In this document: positions 50,534 to 59,461 of the stretch, in pieces
Layout of the letters: every line of letters starts with the position of its first letter
How positions within the stretch are numbered: position 1 is the stretch's first letter
NCBI GenBank assembly: GCA_026874595.1
Contig: CM049320.1
Location: forward strand, 42,234,714 to 42,298,713
DNA: 64,000 nucleotides
Direction of reading: 5' to 3'
Source of the DNA: Sipunculus nudus
Taxonomy: Eukaryota; Annelida; Sipuncula; Golfingiida; Sipunculidae
Translations under genes and position numbers: made by a program
Notes under the pieces: model-generated
Told to the model about the DNA's origin: nothing
Seen by the model: only the letters and a program-made list of their open reading frames with translations
The model's database searches: none

Positions 50534-51379
50534 ATACTCTTGGACATCTTCGTCATGCACTCATGTCCTGGGCCAGCTGGGGGACATGGGGTGCTTGCAG
50601 CGCCACCTGTGGTCACAAAGGGTCACAGAAAAGGTCACGAAAATGTATCAGACTGGGAAAGGGAGAATGTTCAGGGAAGAGCGTCGAGCACAGAGCATGC
50701 CCTGTGCTCAAACCCTGCAAAGGAAAGAAAACACCACGTCCTGTTTTAAGGAAAAAGAAGCGACGGAAAGGTTTGGGCGACTCTGATGAAAACAACAGTA
50801 AGAATTTCGTGTGGCACCGGACTGTGAATTTGAAGGATGGTCATATAAAAGCGTACAGTAAAGTCGATGCATCAAAGTCAAACGGGCAGCATGTTCAGGC
50901 AGAGGCTTTTGCCAGTTACAAAAAGGGTAAGATAGTCAGCACCATAGGCAAGACAGGAGACGTAGCTGATACAAAGAAAGATACCCCAGTTAAAGTAAAA
51001 ATTCACTTGGGGATGGGATCTGGAGACGACAAGTCCGGCGTAGACCATCATAAAAAATCCATAAAACGTAAATGGAAACACCACCGTTTACATAATATTC
51101 AAGAATTGTCACGTGGGGCAGATACCAGTGATACGGGTAGGGGAGACTCGCAGTCTGGAAATGTACAAACAGCGGGAGACTTCAAGAAGAACGTAGTTCG
51201 CATAAACATCAGTTTGACCGAAGAGGATAGTGGGGAGTGGGGAGCATGGACCACCTGTAGCGCCACCTGTGGTCCAGATGGCTTACAAAAACGGATAAGA
51301 AAGTGTCCATCAGCAGACGAGACGGATTGTGAAGATACAGAGGAGACTCGACCGTGTCCTCTGGTCAAACCGTGTCCAG
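50534..51379 (+). CDS. TSR-Ig-EGF transmembrane protein, chimeric exon (TSR 2, basic linker, TSR 3)
   Basis: The acceptor TTTCCTACTGTAG and the donor GTCCAG|GTAAGT bound an 846-nt phase 1-1 exon, open throughout (282 codons). It starts with a TSR (SWASWGTWGACSATCG ... PCKG), runs without an intron into a second copy of the exon 3 distal segment (LRKKKRRKG, NFVWHRTVNLKDGHIKAYSK), and ends with a TSR almost identical to TSR 1 (EWGAWTTCSATCG ... PCPG). It lacks three codons relative to exon 3 in the TGD-VADTKK stretch, an in-frame change. The intact frame over about 850 nt, with several amino-acid differences from exon 3, suggests it is used. Confidence 0.8.
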
Positions 51380-51730
51380 GTAAGTCAAATTATCATTTTT
51401 ACAATTATGATACACAACCGCACTGAGAGTAATAATCGACAATTTTTTTACATATTAGACAATAAAAATATTCTTTTTTAATCTTACGTCACATTATCCA
51501 GTGGAGTTAAAATCAGAAGTTGCTCGAAGTACTCCTAATCCTACCTTTTATTACTCACCACATTTTTTTTATTTTTCATACCCATACAATTAAAGTTAAT
51601 ATTTATAAATACCAAAAGATAAAGACTGATTAAGATTTCAACTTGGCCAAACGTAGCCATAATAATATGAATAGTGGCCCTTTTCCATGTTTAATATACT
51701 ATAATATACTATTTATTTTAGATATAAATA

Positions 51731-51975
51731 TTTTTTTTTTTATTTTTACATAGATTGTACATTAAGTTATAATTACTTGTACGAGGCACCCTCCACGGCT
51801 CGTATGTTGGGCATTGTTGGCGCTTGGTTGTCAGTAAGGCTGGAGAAAACCGGAGGACCCGGAGAAAACCACCGACCTTGAACGGGCAACCCACCCTCAT
51901 AACCACGCCGGGAGGAACCCGGGTCGCCAGCGGACAAGGCCGAGCGTTTTACCATTCAGCTGTCCTGGCCCAATG
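51731..51975 (-). mobile_element. SINE in duplicated intron, unit C
   Basis: The most diverged of the three intronic copies. It includes a small extra segment (GGGCATTGTT) and keeps the B-box region as GGGTTCCTCC on the minus strand. Confidence 0.65.
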
Positions 51976-52046
51976 CTATATATCGGTTTATTATTTTTTT
52001 TTATTGTATTAAAACATTGTATATGTGTATATTTTTCCTACTGTAG

Positions 52047-52238
52047 ATACTCTTGGACATCTTCGTCTTCATGCACATACGTCCTGGGCCAGCTGGGGGG
52101 CATGGGGTGCTTGCAGCGCCACCTGTGGTCACAAAGGGTCACAGAAAAGGTCACGAAGATGCATCAGACTGGGAAAGGGAGAGTGTTCAGGGAAGAGCGT
52201 CGAGCACAGAGCATGCCCTGTGCTCAAACCCTGCACAG
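52047..52238 (+). CDS. TSR-Ig-EGF transmembrane protein, TSR 4 exon (unit C end)
   Basis: A 192-nt phase 1-1 exon between CTACTGTAG and CACAG|GTAAGA encodes one complete TSR: SWASWGAWGACSATCG ... KRSRRC ... PCTG. This is the presumed ancestral form of the TSR exon, because it alone keeps the splice donor that the two internal copies have lost. Like TSRs 1-3 its CSATCG motif has one residue more before the next Gly than the strict O-fucosylation consensus, whereas the WxxW mannosylation motifs are intact. Confidence 0.85.
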
Positions 52239-52427
52239 GTAAGAAAATAAGGTGGCTAAATGATAAAGTAAAGGTGGAATTAATCGATGATCTTTTTTTT
52301 AAATGCCATTAACACAACCCATGTTATATATTAACTTAACCAAGAAGTTTTAATGGAAAGGAGTGCAAACTCGGACATCATAGATCGTTGGCCAAGCTCT
52401 CCACCGATCTTTATTGCCGTATTTTAT

Positions 52428-52930
52428 AAGCCCTATTTACACTAGAAAAATGTGGCGCGCGCTAGACCGGTCCAGAAAAATGTGGAGCGGGCTACATTTT
52501 AACTTGCGTTTACATGTGCCGGACCAAGCGACCATGTGGAGCGTGCTACCCTGTCAAGTAGGGCCGCATTGCACTTGGCCCGGCCTAGAATCTGCATTGC
52601 GTTTACACGCAGATAAATACTGCAATCTAGCGCGGTCTAGGTTGGATTCCCCCTTGCGCGCATGGCTAAATCCTAGTCACATGACGGCCGAGTCTTGCTG
52701 GAGGGCGATGTATAGGTAGCGCGCTACACGTCTGTTTACACACGTTCGAAGCACAAATGTAGGCCGCGCTGAGTCTGGCGCGCGCTAGAATCTGGAACCG
52801 ACTCAAAAACCGGTAGTCAAAATGTAGCGCGCTCCAGACCAAAAATCCTCGAAATCTGGCGCGTTTGGGGGACTTGACGCGCGCTAAACGATGTAGAGCA
52901 CTCCAGAAAAACGTGTGTAAATGGAGCTAA
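52428..52930. mobile_element. GC-rich MITE with ATTTACAC terminal inverted repeats
   Basis: The left end AGCCCTATTTACACTAG and the complement of the right end, AGCTCCATTTACACACG, form TIRs that continue into AAAAATG- and TTTTTCTGG-like blocks. The interior is dense in GCGCGC, TAGCGCG and CTGGCGCG words in both orientations, and is strikingly GC- and CpG-rich for this locus. It lies in the intron after TSR 4. The open frame inside it is not a gene. Confidence 0.65.
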
Positions 52931-54463
52931 AATTCCGTATTCGGCTGCCCCGATTATCTTGACAACTCATTAAGACTCGCCGGACGAATTGCCCGGTCCG
53001 ATGTGGTCTGCTCTCGTGAGAGCAAACCCACCGTCGATCTGACATAGTGGCTGTAATTTTAGTTTTATTAAAGACAACGGAAGTAAGTATTCATATTCTA
53101 CGCATTCATTAATTAAACTATACATTCATGCGCATTACGGCGTGTTCAAATGCACACTTACAGGTAGCCAATCCATGCGAGACGCAGGCCCAACAAGTCC
53201 CTGGGAACGGAGTAGCAGGCATTCACAAGACCGCATGTTTAAGTAACTTCCTGTTAAGTTCAATTAAAACGGTCAATATTACAATGATCCGAAAATATTC
53301 TTCAAAAATACTATTTTTTTCTTAGAGGCAATATCATTTTGGCGCAATTGCTGTCTCAAATAAGCAGGAATCTTGTCGGACACCCGAGAAACGGCGCTGT
53401 AACTCACAGGCCTTCGGGCCAATAAAACATGGGTGCGTGTCCATTGCGTCCTTTATTATCGTTCGCCGACTAGACGTCAGATTCATATTGTTAGTGAAAA
53501 GATTAACGCTGGTATTTTGTTAATTTTTATACAAACTATATAAACAGTTTATACTGTGTGCTTACTATAGATCTATGTTAGCACCTATTGTCAGTCCGTA
53601 TATAACAGCCAGGACTTTTATTTTGCTATGACATGAGTGCTATGTTGTGGTATGTTGTCAAGGATGCCAACGCAGTCTCCCGGTAGTCTCGCGGTAATCA
53701 ACCAGTTCAGAGAAGTAGTACCTAGTTTCTGACACAATCCCACGGAGGCGCCACTCAAACCCCTTGGCGGTGAGCCCCGGCAGTGCCCTGGCGCTGGCAG
53801 CCATGCGAGTTTGGTTTTCACACTGAGGTGCGAGGTTCTTGTCAGATTTTCAAAAGTTACATCGGATAAGCCATAAACCAGGCAGTATGCACTCCTTTCA
53901 ATAAAACTTGTTGACTAAACCAAAATATATTTGTAGTGCTTTTAATTTTTTTAACTTTTATCATCATTCCCAGCCTATTACCCTTTCGTTCTTGCGTAGC
54001 TCATTAGTTTCTGACGGATGACGCAGCGATTGCCTCTTAACGAAATAATTTAAAACTGCTTAGGAGTAACGGAAAAATATAGGAAATACCCACCTTGGGA
54101 CACTTTACAACATTCCCTACAGTTCAAGACCAAAAATGTACATATCCGAGGCGTGGAGTTCCATGATAAAGGTGGAGTGGGACCACCGTCAATTAAATAC
54201 AGATTTATATACCTAATCATATTTTTATTAACGACTACCAATGATAATTATCAATTGAAAATATGCATATATTTTTTTCATTTTAATTATACTTAACCCA
54301 CGAGTTAGTTTTCACGGGATGGTTCATAACGATAAACACAATTCATCTCAAGTTTATTAAGACAAACTGAAATTTTCCACATTATTTAGTGGTAAATATC
54401 TGATACATGTACAACAATAAGCGATACTTAAAACTTGTCTTCAATTATATATGATGCTTGCAG
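52931..54463 (+). other. Remainder of the intron between TSR 4 and TSR 5
   Basis: No further TSR exon was found. Sequence at about 53620-53820 is somewhat GC-rich (CACGGAGGCGCCACTC) but has no domain on either strand. Nothing else is recognised. Confidence 0.45.
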
Positions 54464-54637
54464 GGAGTGCTAGATGGCTTGATTGGGAGCAGTGGAGTGC
54501 ATGCTCAGCCAGCTGCGCTTCCGGTTGGATAGTCAGAACGAGGACATGCAAAGTTAAGCACATTGAGGACAATTGTGTCGGCAAGTCAAGTCAACTCAGC
54601 ATCTGCCATGAAGAACCCTGTCCTGGAGTGAAAATAG
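54464..54637 (+). CDS. TSR-Ig-EGF transmembrane protein, TSR 5 exon
   Basis: A 174-nt phase 1-1 exon (ATGCTTGCAG before it; AAATAG|GTATGA after it). It encodes RWLDWEQWSACSASCASGW, then RTRTCK and a closing CHEEPCPGV. Six Cys are present. Three Trp in W-x-x-W-x-x-W spacing fit C-mannosylation. CSASCASG fits the O-fucosylation consensus, unlike TSRs 1-4. It is clearly a different subtype from the duplicated repeats. Confidence 0.85.
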
Positions 54638-55239
54638 GTATGACTTTGCAGCGAAACCTTAAGTAACCTGCCGCTCCACATGGGCTTATAAGCCGAGCTC
54701 ATATACTAATTTCTGCCGTGCGACATTTATGGCATCAAAACATTTTAAACCGGGACAATTTAACCCCGTTTCCAGACTCGCCTAAAATTTTGTTACTAGC
54801 GTATATGACCGCAGTCCCACGAGTACCACGGTTAGTGTAAGCGTATAAAAAAACCGTGCGCATGATCGTGCAAGAGGCCACAAACAGCGCCCTATGTGTC
54901 TTGACGTCAAGTTAACTTTTCACTTACGTCGCGCTAAGTACAAATCGGAGGACATATCTATATCATAATCTTTTTTTTGTAACTCGAATCTACACTTCAT
55001 ATAAACCAGAGATATGAAATAATTTACGTCATTGTTTAGGTACAGAAATATATCATTCCGTCTTAGATCAGCAAACCTTTCTTCTTTTTGTAAACAAGAC
55101 TAAATCTATCTGTATTTCAAATTAGTCACAGTCATTACATAGTTATATTTCCCTTACATTTATATCGCTGCTGTGGCTCCCTTCAGTTAATTAACCTATT
55201 TTTATGTAACAACAACAAAATGATAATGCCATCGATATA

Positions 55240-55271
55240 ATAATAATAATAATAATTATTATTATTATTAT
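55240..55271. repeat. Perfect 32-bp (AAT)n/(ATT)n palindrome beside an acceptor
   Basis: Five or so AAT units meet the same number of ATT units at 55255/55256 with no loop. The inverted repeat ends 11 nt before the acceptor AG of the TSR 6 exon, occupying the place where the polypyrimidine tract should be. Confidence 0.9.
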
Positions 55272-55282
55272 AATTTACCCAG

Positions 55283-55492
55283 TCCCTGTGGTGCTACCCA
55301 CCCCACCCCCGAACACTGTGTTGGGGACATGGACTGAATGGGGAAAATGGTCAGCATGCAGCGTCACCTGTGGGCAAGGTATGGAACGACGGAAGCGCAC
55401 ATGTAAAGGCTTAAAACCAGAAGATCCAAACGTCCACTGTCCAGGAAACAGCGCCACCGAGCGGCACTGCATCGCACAGGCCTGTCAGTCAG
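55283..55492 (+). CDS. TSR-Ig-EGF transmembrane protein, TSR 6 exon
   Basis: A 210-nt phase 1-1 exon (ATTTACCCAG before it; CAGTCAG|GTATAA after it). A short Pro-rich lead (VLPTPPPNT) precedes the best-matching TSR of the set: GTWTEWGKWSACSVTCGQG, RRKRTCKG and a final CIAQACQ. WTEWGKW and CSVTCGQG match the mannosylation and O-fucosylation consensuses. It is the last TSR before the Ig domain. Confidence 0.88.
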
Positions 55493-56447
55493 GTATAAAA
55501 AATACAAGTGCAGTTGTTTAACAAAATTTGGACATTCCTATAGCTTTTTCAACAATATTTACTTCTTTCATTGTTATGTGGCTTTGCAGGATCCCAACAC
55601 AAATTAAATCTTCGTGTATCTTAATTCTTCATCAAAAGCAAACTACTGGTATGTCCCCCAATGTAGCATTACATCAAACCTTTTGATTTCTCCGTCTGTC
55701 CTTCTTTCTGTCTTGTTTTGTTGTATTTTTCACGGTTTGTTTGTTGGCATGACTGTGTATAAATATTGAATGCTCTGGTTCAGTAAAGAAATCTCTGGCC
55801 TTATTCTAAACCCTCGAGATCACTTCAGGCTGGATTTTTATCCGACTGCGTCTTGACCGTTAGATGTGACTCTGTGGACCGTGTCCCTGCTCCTTTAATC
55901 AAAACTAATTGATTTCTATACCGGTCACTACCATTTCTTTACCTTTTCAAAAACTTTAGGACGTTAAAGCACTTTAGACCCCGACTTCTTTCAATGAACC
56001 AGTGAATGAAATAATTTTTGAGTGGCAGAGTCAGTTTAGTCCAAATGATGGTAAGTGTCATATACATATACATACTTGGATTGTTCTTGTTTTTATAAAC
56101 AGGGGAATAGGACCTATTGGATATTACATAATTGGACTATCCTGTCTGCTTTGTTGCAGATGAATACACATACATGACAATCAAAGGTGTAGTAAATATG
56201 GTAGTTGCAGTGGTTAAAGGTCAAGGCCGTGTAATTTTATGTAAAGCATATGAATCAAATTAAAGAGACTAGGCACGATTAAAGTTGCCAAGAATATTCG
56301 GCATTTATCCTATTATCAATCAACTGCACAGTAAGTTTCGTCCATACTGGTTTTAAAACTAATGAATTTACGCTTGCATTATTTTTCTCAAGATAGAACA
56401 ACTGATAGGAGTAAGCTCCCTATATATGTTTTTTTATTATAATACAG
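55493..56447 (+). other. Intron between TSR 6 and the Ig domain
   Basis: No repeat family or extra exon was recognised. It ends in TTTTTTTATTATAATACAG, a good acceptor. Confidence 0.5.
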
Positions 56448-56589
56448 CGCACATGGAGGCCCTGGTGATGGTCAGGGAGGGGTCATACGGACGGCTACAC
56501 TGCAGTTACGATGCAGCCGTTCCTGTCGCCGAAATCTACTGGATAACACCGAAAGGCGACAAAATCACGCGCCATACCGGTTCGCCAAG
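56448..56589 (+). CDS. TSR-Ig-EGF transmembrane protein, Ig-like domain, first half
   Basis: Enters in phase 1 and leaves in phase 2 (TCGCCAAG|GTAAAC). It encodes the first half of an immunoglobulin-like domain: GSYGRLHCSYDAA gives the B-strand Cys, and AEIYWITPKGDKI the C-strand Trp. The second Cys is on the next exon. An intron inside an Ig domain is common and the phases match exactly. Confidence 0.85.
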
Positions 56590-57034
56590 GTAAACGTGAT
56601 ATAACGTTTGTCAACATTGCTGATTTTATTAACAGCTTGTACATAAATAATCTTATAATCACTCATGGAGGCATTAACTTTTCTTGACAGGCATACCTAG
56701 AGCTCATTAATCTGTACGCAGATTATACCAGAAATCACACAAATTCTATAGAAAAGGTAGGCGAATAGCTTGGTTTTATCGTTACTGCAACAAATATGAG
56801 AGCATTGCCAAAGTAAGTTTCTATAAGAAACTATGGCATAAAATCCAGTTCACCTTTTCACAAGAACGTTGTGAAACATAACGGACGACCACGGAGGAGT
56901 TTTGGGAGGTATCGGAGAGACCTCTGGTGGAGAACGAGTGCATTTAGTGATCTGAACACGCGTCAAAATACAGTTTCATGAAACAAAGCAAGCGAAAAAC
57001 ATTGAACATATATGTAACATTATTTTCGTTTCAG

Positions 57035-57153
57035 ATACAGGGTAGAAGGGAACTATTTTTACATCAAGCACGCGGAGGAATATGATAAAGGGACGTATCA
57101 CTGTGTTGTTGTGAAGCCTGACTTGACAACCGTAACAGGAGACGCCTCACTCA
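57035..57153 (+). CDS. TSR-Ig-EGF transmembrane protein, Ig-like domain, second half
   Basis: Acceptor TTTCGTTTCAG; donor CTCA|GTACGT; phase 2 in, phase 1 out. YRVEGNYFYIKHAEEYDKGT followed by YHCVVV supplies the E-F region and the canonical D-x-G-x-Y-x-C of an I- or V-set Ig domain. Together with the preceding exon it gives one complete domain of about 85 residues. The domain ends directly before the EGF exon, with only KVAT between them. Confidence 0.83.
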
Positions 57154-58016
57154 GTACGTGCTATGATATAATTGCATGCCACTTATTCACTTCTTTTCTA
57201 CCTTTCTTATCATCCATTCATAAAACTAATTACAGTCACTTGTAAATAGTTGAAATTATATTTTAGACATTCTGAAAGATATTTGAGTTTACAATTGTAG
57301 AAGAGAATCAGTGATAGCACTGTCCTTGTCGCATGAGCGCTCCCTGTGTGCGCCGACTGGCACTTAAATCTCGCGTCTATTATTTCGACAAGAAGGATCA
57401 TATTTTGTGATATGTCAATTGCTAAAAGTATAGATAGTATAGCTCCTTTAGCATAATAGCCTATAAGAATAAATGGAAAAATTATAAAAGTTAATATATA
57501 TATTATTTAGGAAAATGTATGATGGTTTGTTTTAGGGTGTCTGGTATAATTTGACAGGCCTACACATTTTTGGTATAATAATTAATAATTAAAATTAAAA
57601 GTTAAATCTTTTGTCAAAGAATTAAAGTTTTGGGTTGGTTCATCTTAACTATAGAAGAAAGGATATTTATCAATAAGGAGTCTTAAATAAAACTTTTTTA
57701 AATTTATTTTTAAATTGTATATTTCTCGAAAAGCGAATGTCATATTTGGTTTAAAAATTACAAATTTAATTTTTAATTAGACTGACATGTATTTTCTGAG
57801 AAATAAACAGTTTAACAATTTTGAAAAAAAAATTATGTAAAAACATTTTTTAAATGAACCCCTTTAAAAAATATTCCTTCTTTTTATGAACACCAAACTT
57901 TGCACTTGTTATTCAAGTTGTGCTTTTTAATATCCACTATAAATTATAATACAATTTTTTTTATTTAGTATTATCCTAGACACCTTTACATCATTTATTT
58001 TCCCGTGTATTTGCAG
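57154..58016 (+). other. Intron between the Ig and EGF domains
   Basis: AT-rich with no recognised element. The acceptor is CCGTGTATTTGCAG. Confidence 0.5.
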
Positions 58017-58154
58017 AGGTGGCCACGTGTGCCGACCATAATCCTTGTAAAAATCAAGGTACATGTGTAGAGATGACAGAAACCAAGAACCTGCCGTATT
58101 TCCATTTTGGCTGTCGATGTCAACCCGGGTACAGAGGTTCCTTCTGTGAAACAG
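58017..58154 (+). CDS. TSR-Ig-EGF transmembrane protein, EGF-like domain
   Basis: A 138-nt phase 1-1 exon encodes one full EGF-like domain. The six Cys are spaced C-x5-C-x5-C-x15-C-x-C-x8-C, with NPCKNQGTC and CRCQPGYRGSFCE as hallmarks. There is no calcium-binding D-x-D/N-E start. The whole domain is on one exon, so it lacks the internal intron typical of vertebrate ErbB-ligand EGF domains. The domain ends about five residues before the membrane. Confidence 0.88.
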
Positions 58155-58413
58155 GTAGGACAACGCTCAGAGAACACACACCTCCGGCAACAAATAGGAA
58201 ATTATCAATTGCATGTATGTCCGTAATGGTAACTGATTGCTTGATAGTGTTGTATATTCCCGGTTGTATAAAAGTTTACACCAGACGTTGGCGGCATGTT
58301 TTAACCACTCCGATAACCTTTTAAGCAGATTTAAGAAAATAAAAAAGAAATTAAACATCCAGGCTGGATAAACTAAATGAAACATGATTGTGATAATGGT
58401 GGCGATGATTGTA

Positions 58414-58444
<31 letters not shown>

Positions 58445-58631
58445 CAAGGGTGGTGGTGATCATGCTGATGATGGTAGTGGTTGTGATGATGAAGATGGTG
58501 ATAATGTTGGTAGTGACGGTAGGGGGAGTGACGGTGATGATGATGGTGGTGGTGCTGGTAATGATGATGATTATGATGATGGTGATGAAACTGCGGTTCT
58601 GGTTATAATGACTGTGTTTTTATATTTTTAG
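58155..58631 (+). other. Intron with (GAT)n microsatellite
   Basis: A GAT/ATG trinucleotide tract runs through about 58384-58600 in perfect and degenerate form. The Asp- or Met-rich reading frames across it are not genes. Confidence 0.8.
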
Positions 58632-58725
58632 ATGAGCAGACAATGGTGATCGTCGTTGTCGTGGTTGTACTGAGCTCCCTGATGATGATCATTGCGTGCA
58701 TCACGTGTTATTGTTTCCGGGCCAG
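58632..58725 (+). CDS. TSR-Ig-EGF transmembrane protein, transmembrane exon
   Basis: Phase 1 in, phase 2 out (GGCCAG|GTAACA). After DEQT comes a hydrophobic run, MVIVVVVVVLSSLMMIIACI, then TCYCFRA. This is a single membrane helix of about 22 residues, followed by juxtamembrane cysteines that could be palmitoylated. With the signal peptide it predicts type I topology: TSRs, Ig and EGF outside, tail inside. Confidence 0.88.
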
Positions 58726-59281
58726 GTAACATTTCATGACATCATCTTCCGAGCCGATATTTAATGTATCAGTGAAAAATTATTTCCAGTTAAAAATGGA
58801 AAAGATGTACAGAGAATTTTTTTTTTCAGTTTGGAATGCAGCTCGCTGTGTGAATAGACCACATGTAGGATACTTTAGGCTTGTGCTGTTAGCATACTCC
58901 GTTAAACCTTTCTTGCAAAGTTGATTATTCTTTCCAATTCTGCTCACCTTGTGTATTTACTGAAAAAAAACTTCCTTGAATTGTAGTTCAGGTCCTTAGC
59001 TTTGATATCGAAACTGAAATATTGTCGGGGTTATTCACTGCTTTTGTTGATCGACAGTGTTGTTGTACAGAACGAAATTTATTATTCCAGGAAATCATTT
59101 ACTGACGACTTCTGATGTTGTATTTGTCTTCTCAAATGATAGAGGAATAGGGTTTTTTTTTAATGTTTGATTGTTACAATCATTTTTTTGCATCGTAATT
59201 CCGGCGTTATCTTTGTTATATCTGACGAAAGTGTTTCTTTCGAGTAAATGTTACGTGAACTATAAACTTGATGCCTTTCAG

Positions 59282-59361
59282 AGTGCTGAGAAAAGATCAA
59301 GATATCACGAAGACCGATCTAGATAGCATGCTACAGGATTTAAGTATGGAGCTCGACAAAG
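59282..59361 (+). CDS. TSR-Ig-EGF transmembrane protein, juxtamembrane cytoplasmic exon
   Basis: Phase 2 in (ATGCCTTTCAG before it), phase 1 out (GACAAAG|GTAGGT). It encodes RVLRKDQDITKTDLDSML then an acidic QDLSMELDK stretch. The basic start just inside the membrane agrees with the positive-inside rule. There is no known domain. Confidence 0.78.
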
Positions 59362-59461
59362 GTAGGTAGATCTGTCCTTTTATTTTTATAGTTTAACACT
59401 ACAGTTTAACTATACCACCGATAAATAAATATGATTAAGTAGAAAAATACACCACGGCATT

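Larger units (their letters stand above)
48372..52238 (+). repeat. Intragenic tandem duplication, three units
   Basis: Unit A is about 48372-49872, B about 49873-50723 and C about 50724-52238. Each full unit holds the 3' half of exon 3, its donor and intron with an embedded SINE, and a TSR exon. The junctions between units are identical (CTGCAAAGGAAAGAAAACAC), joining a TSR exon to the LRKKKRRKG-coding part of exon 3 and replacing the donor seen at the array end (CACAG|GTAAG). Unit B lost about 650 bp between about 50018 and its intron. Identical junctions imply one founding duplication followed by unequal exchange. Confidence 0.85.

Noticed and set aside
52414-52719. 101-codon frame with Trp/Arg/Leu-rich sequence
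   Set aside because: Lies within the GC-rich MITE, which explains the lack of stops.
58377-58631. Asp-rich and Met-rich frames
   Set aside because: Trinucleotide (GAT)n microsatellite inside the intron between the EGF and transmembrane exons.
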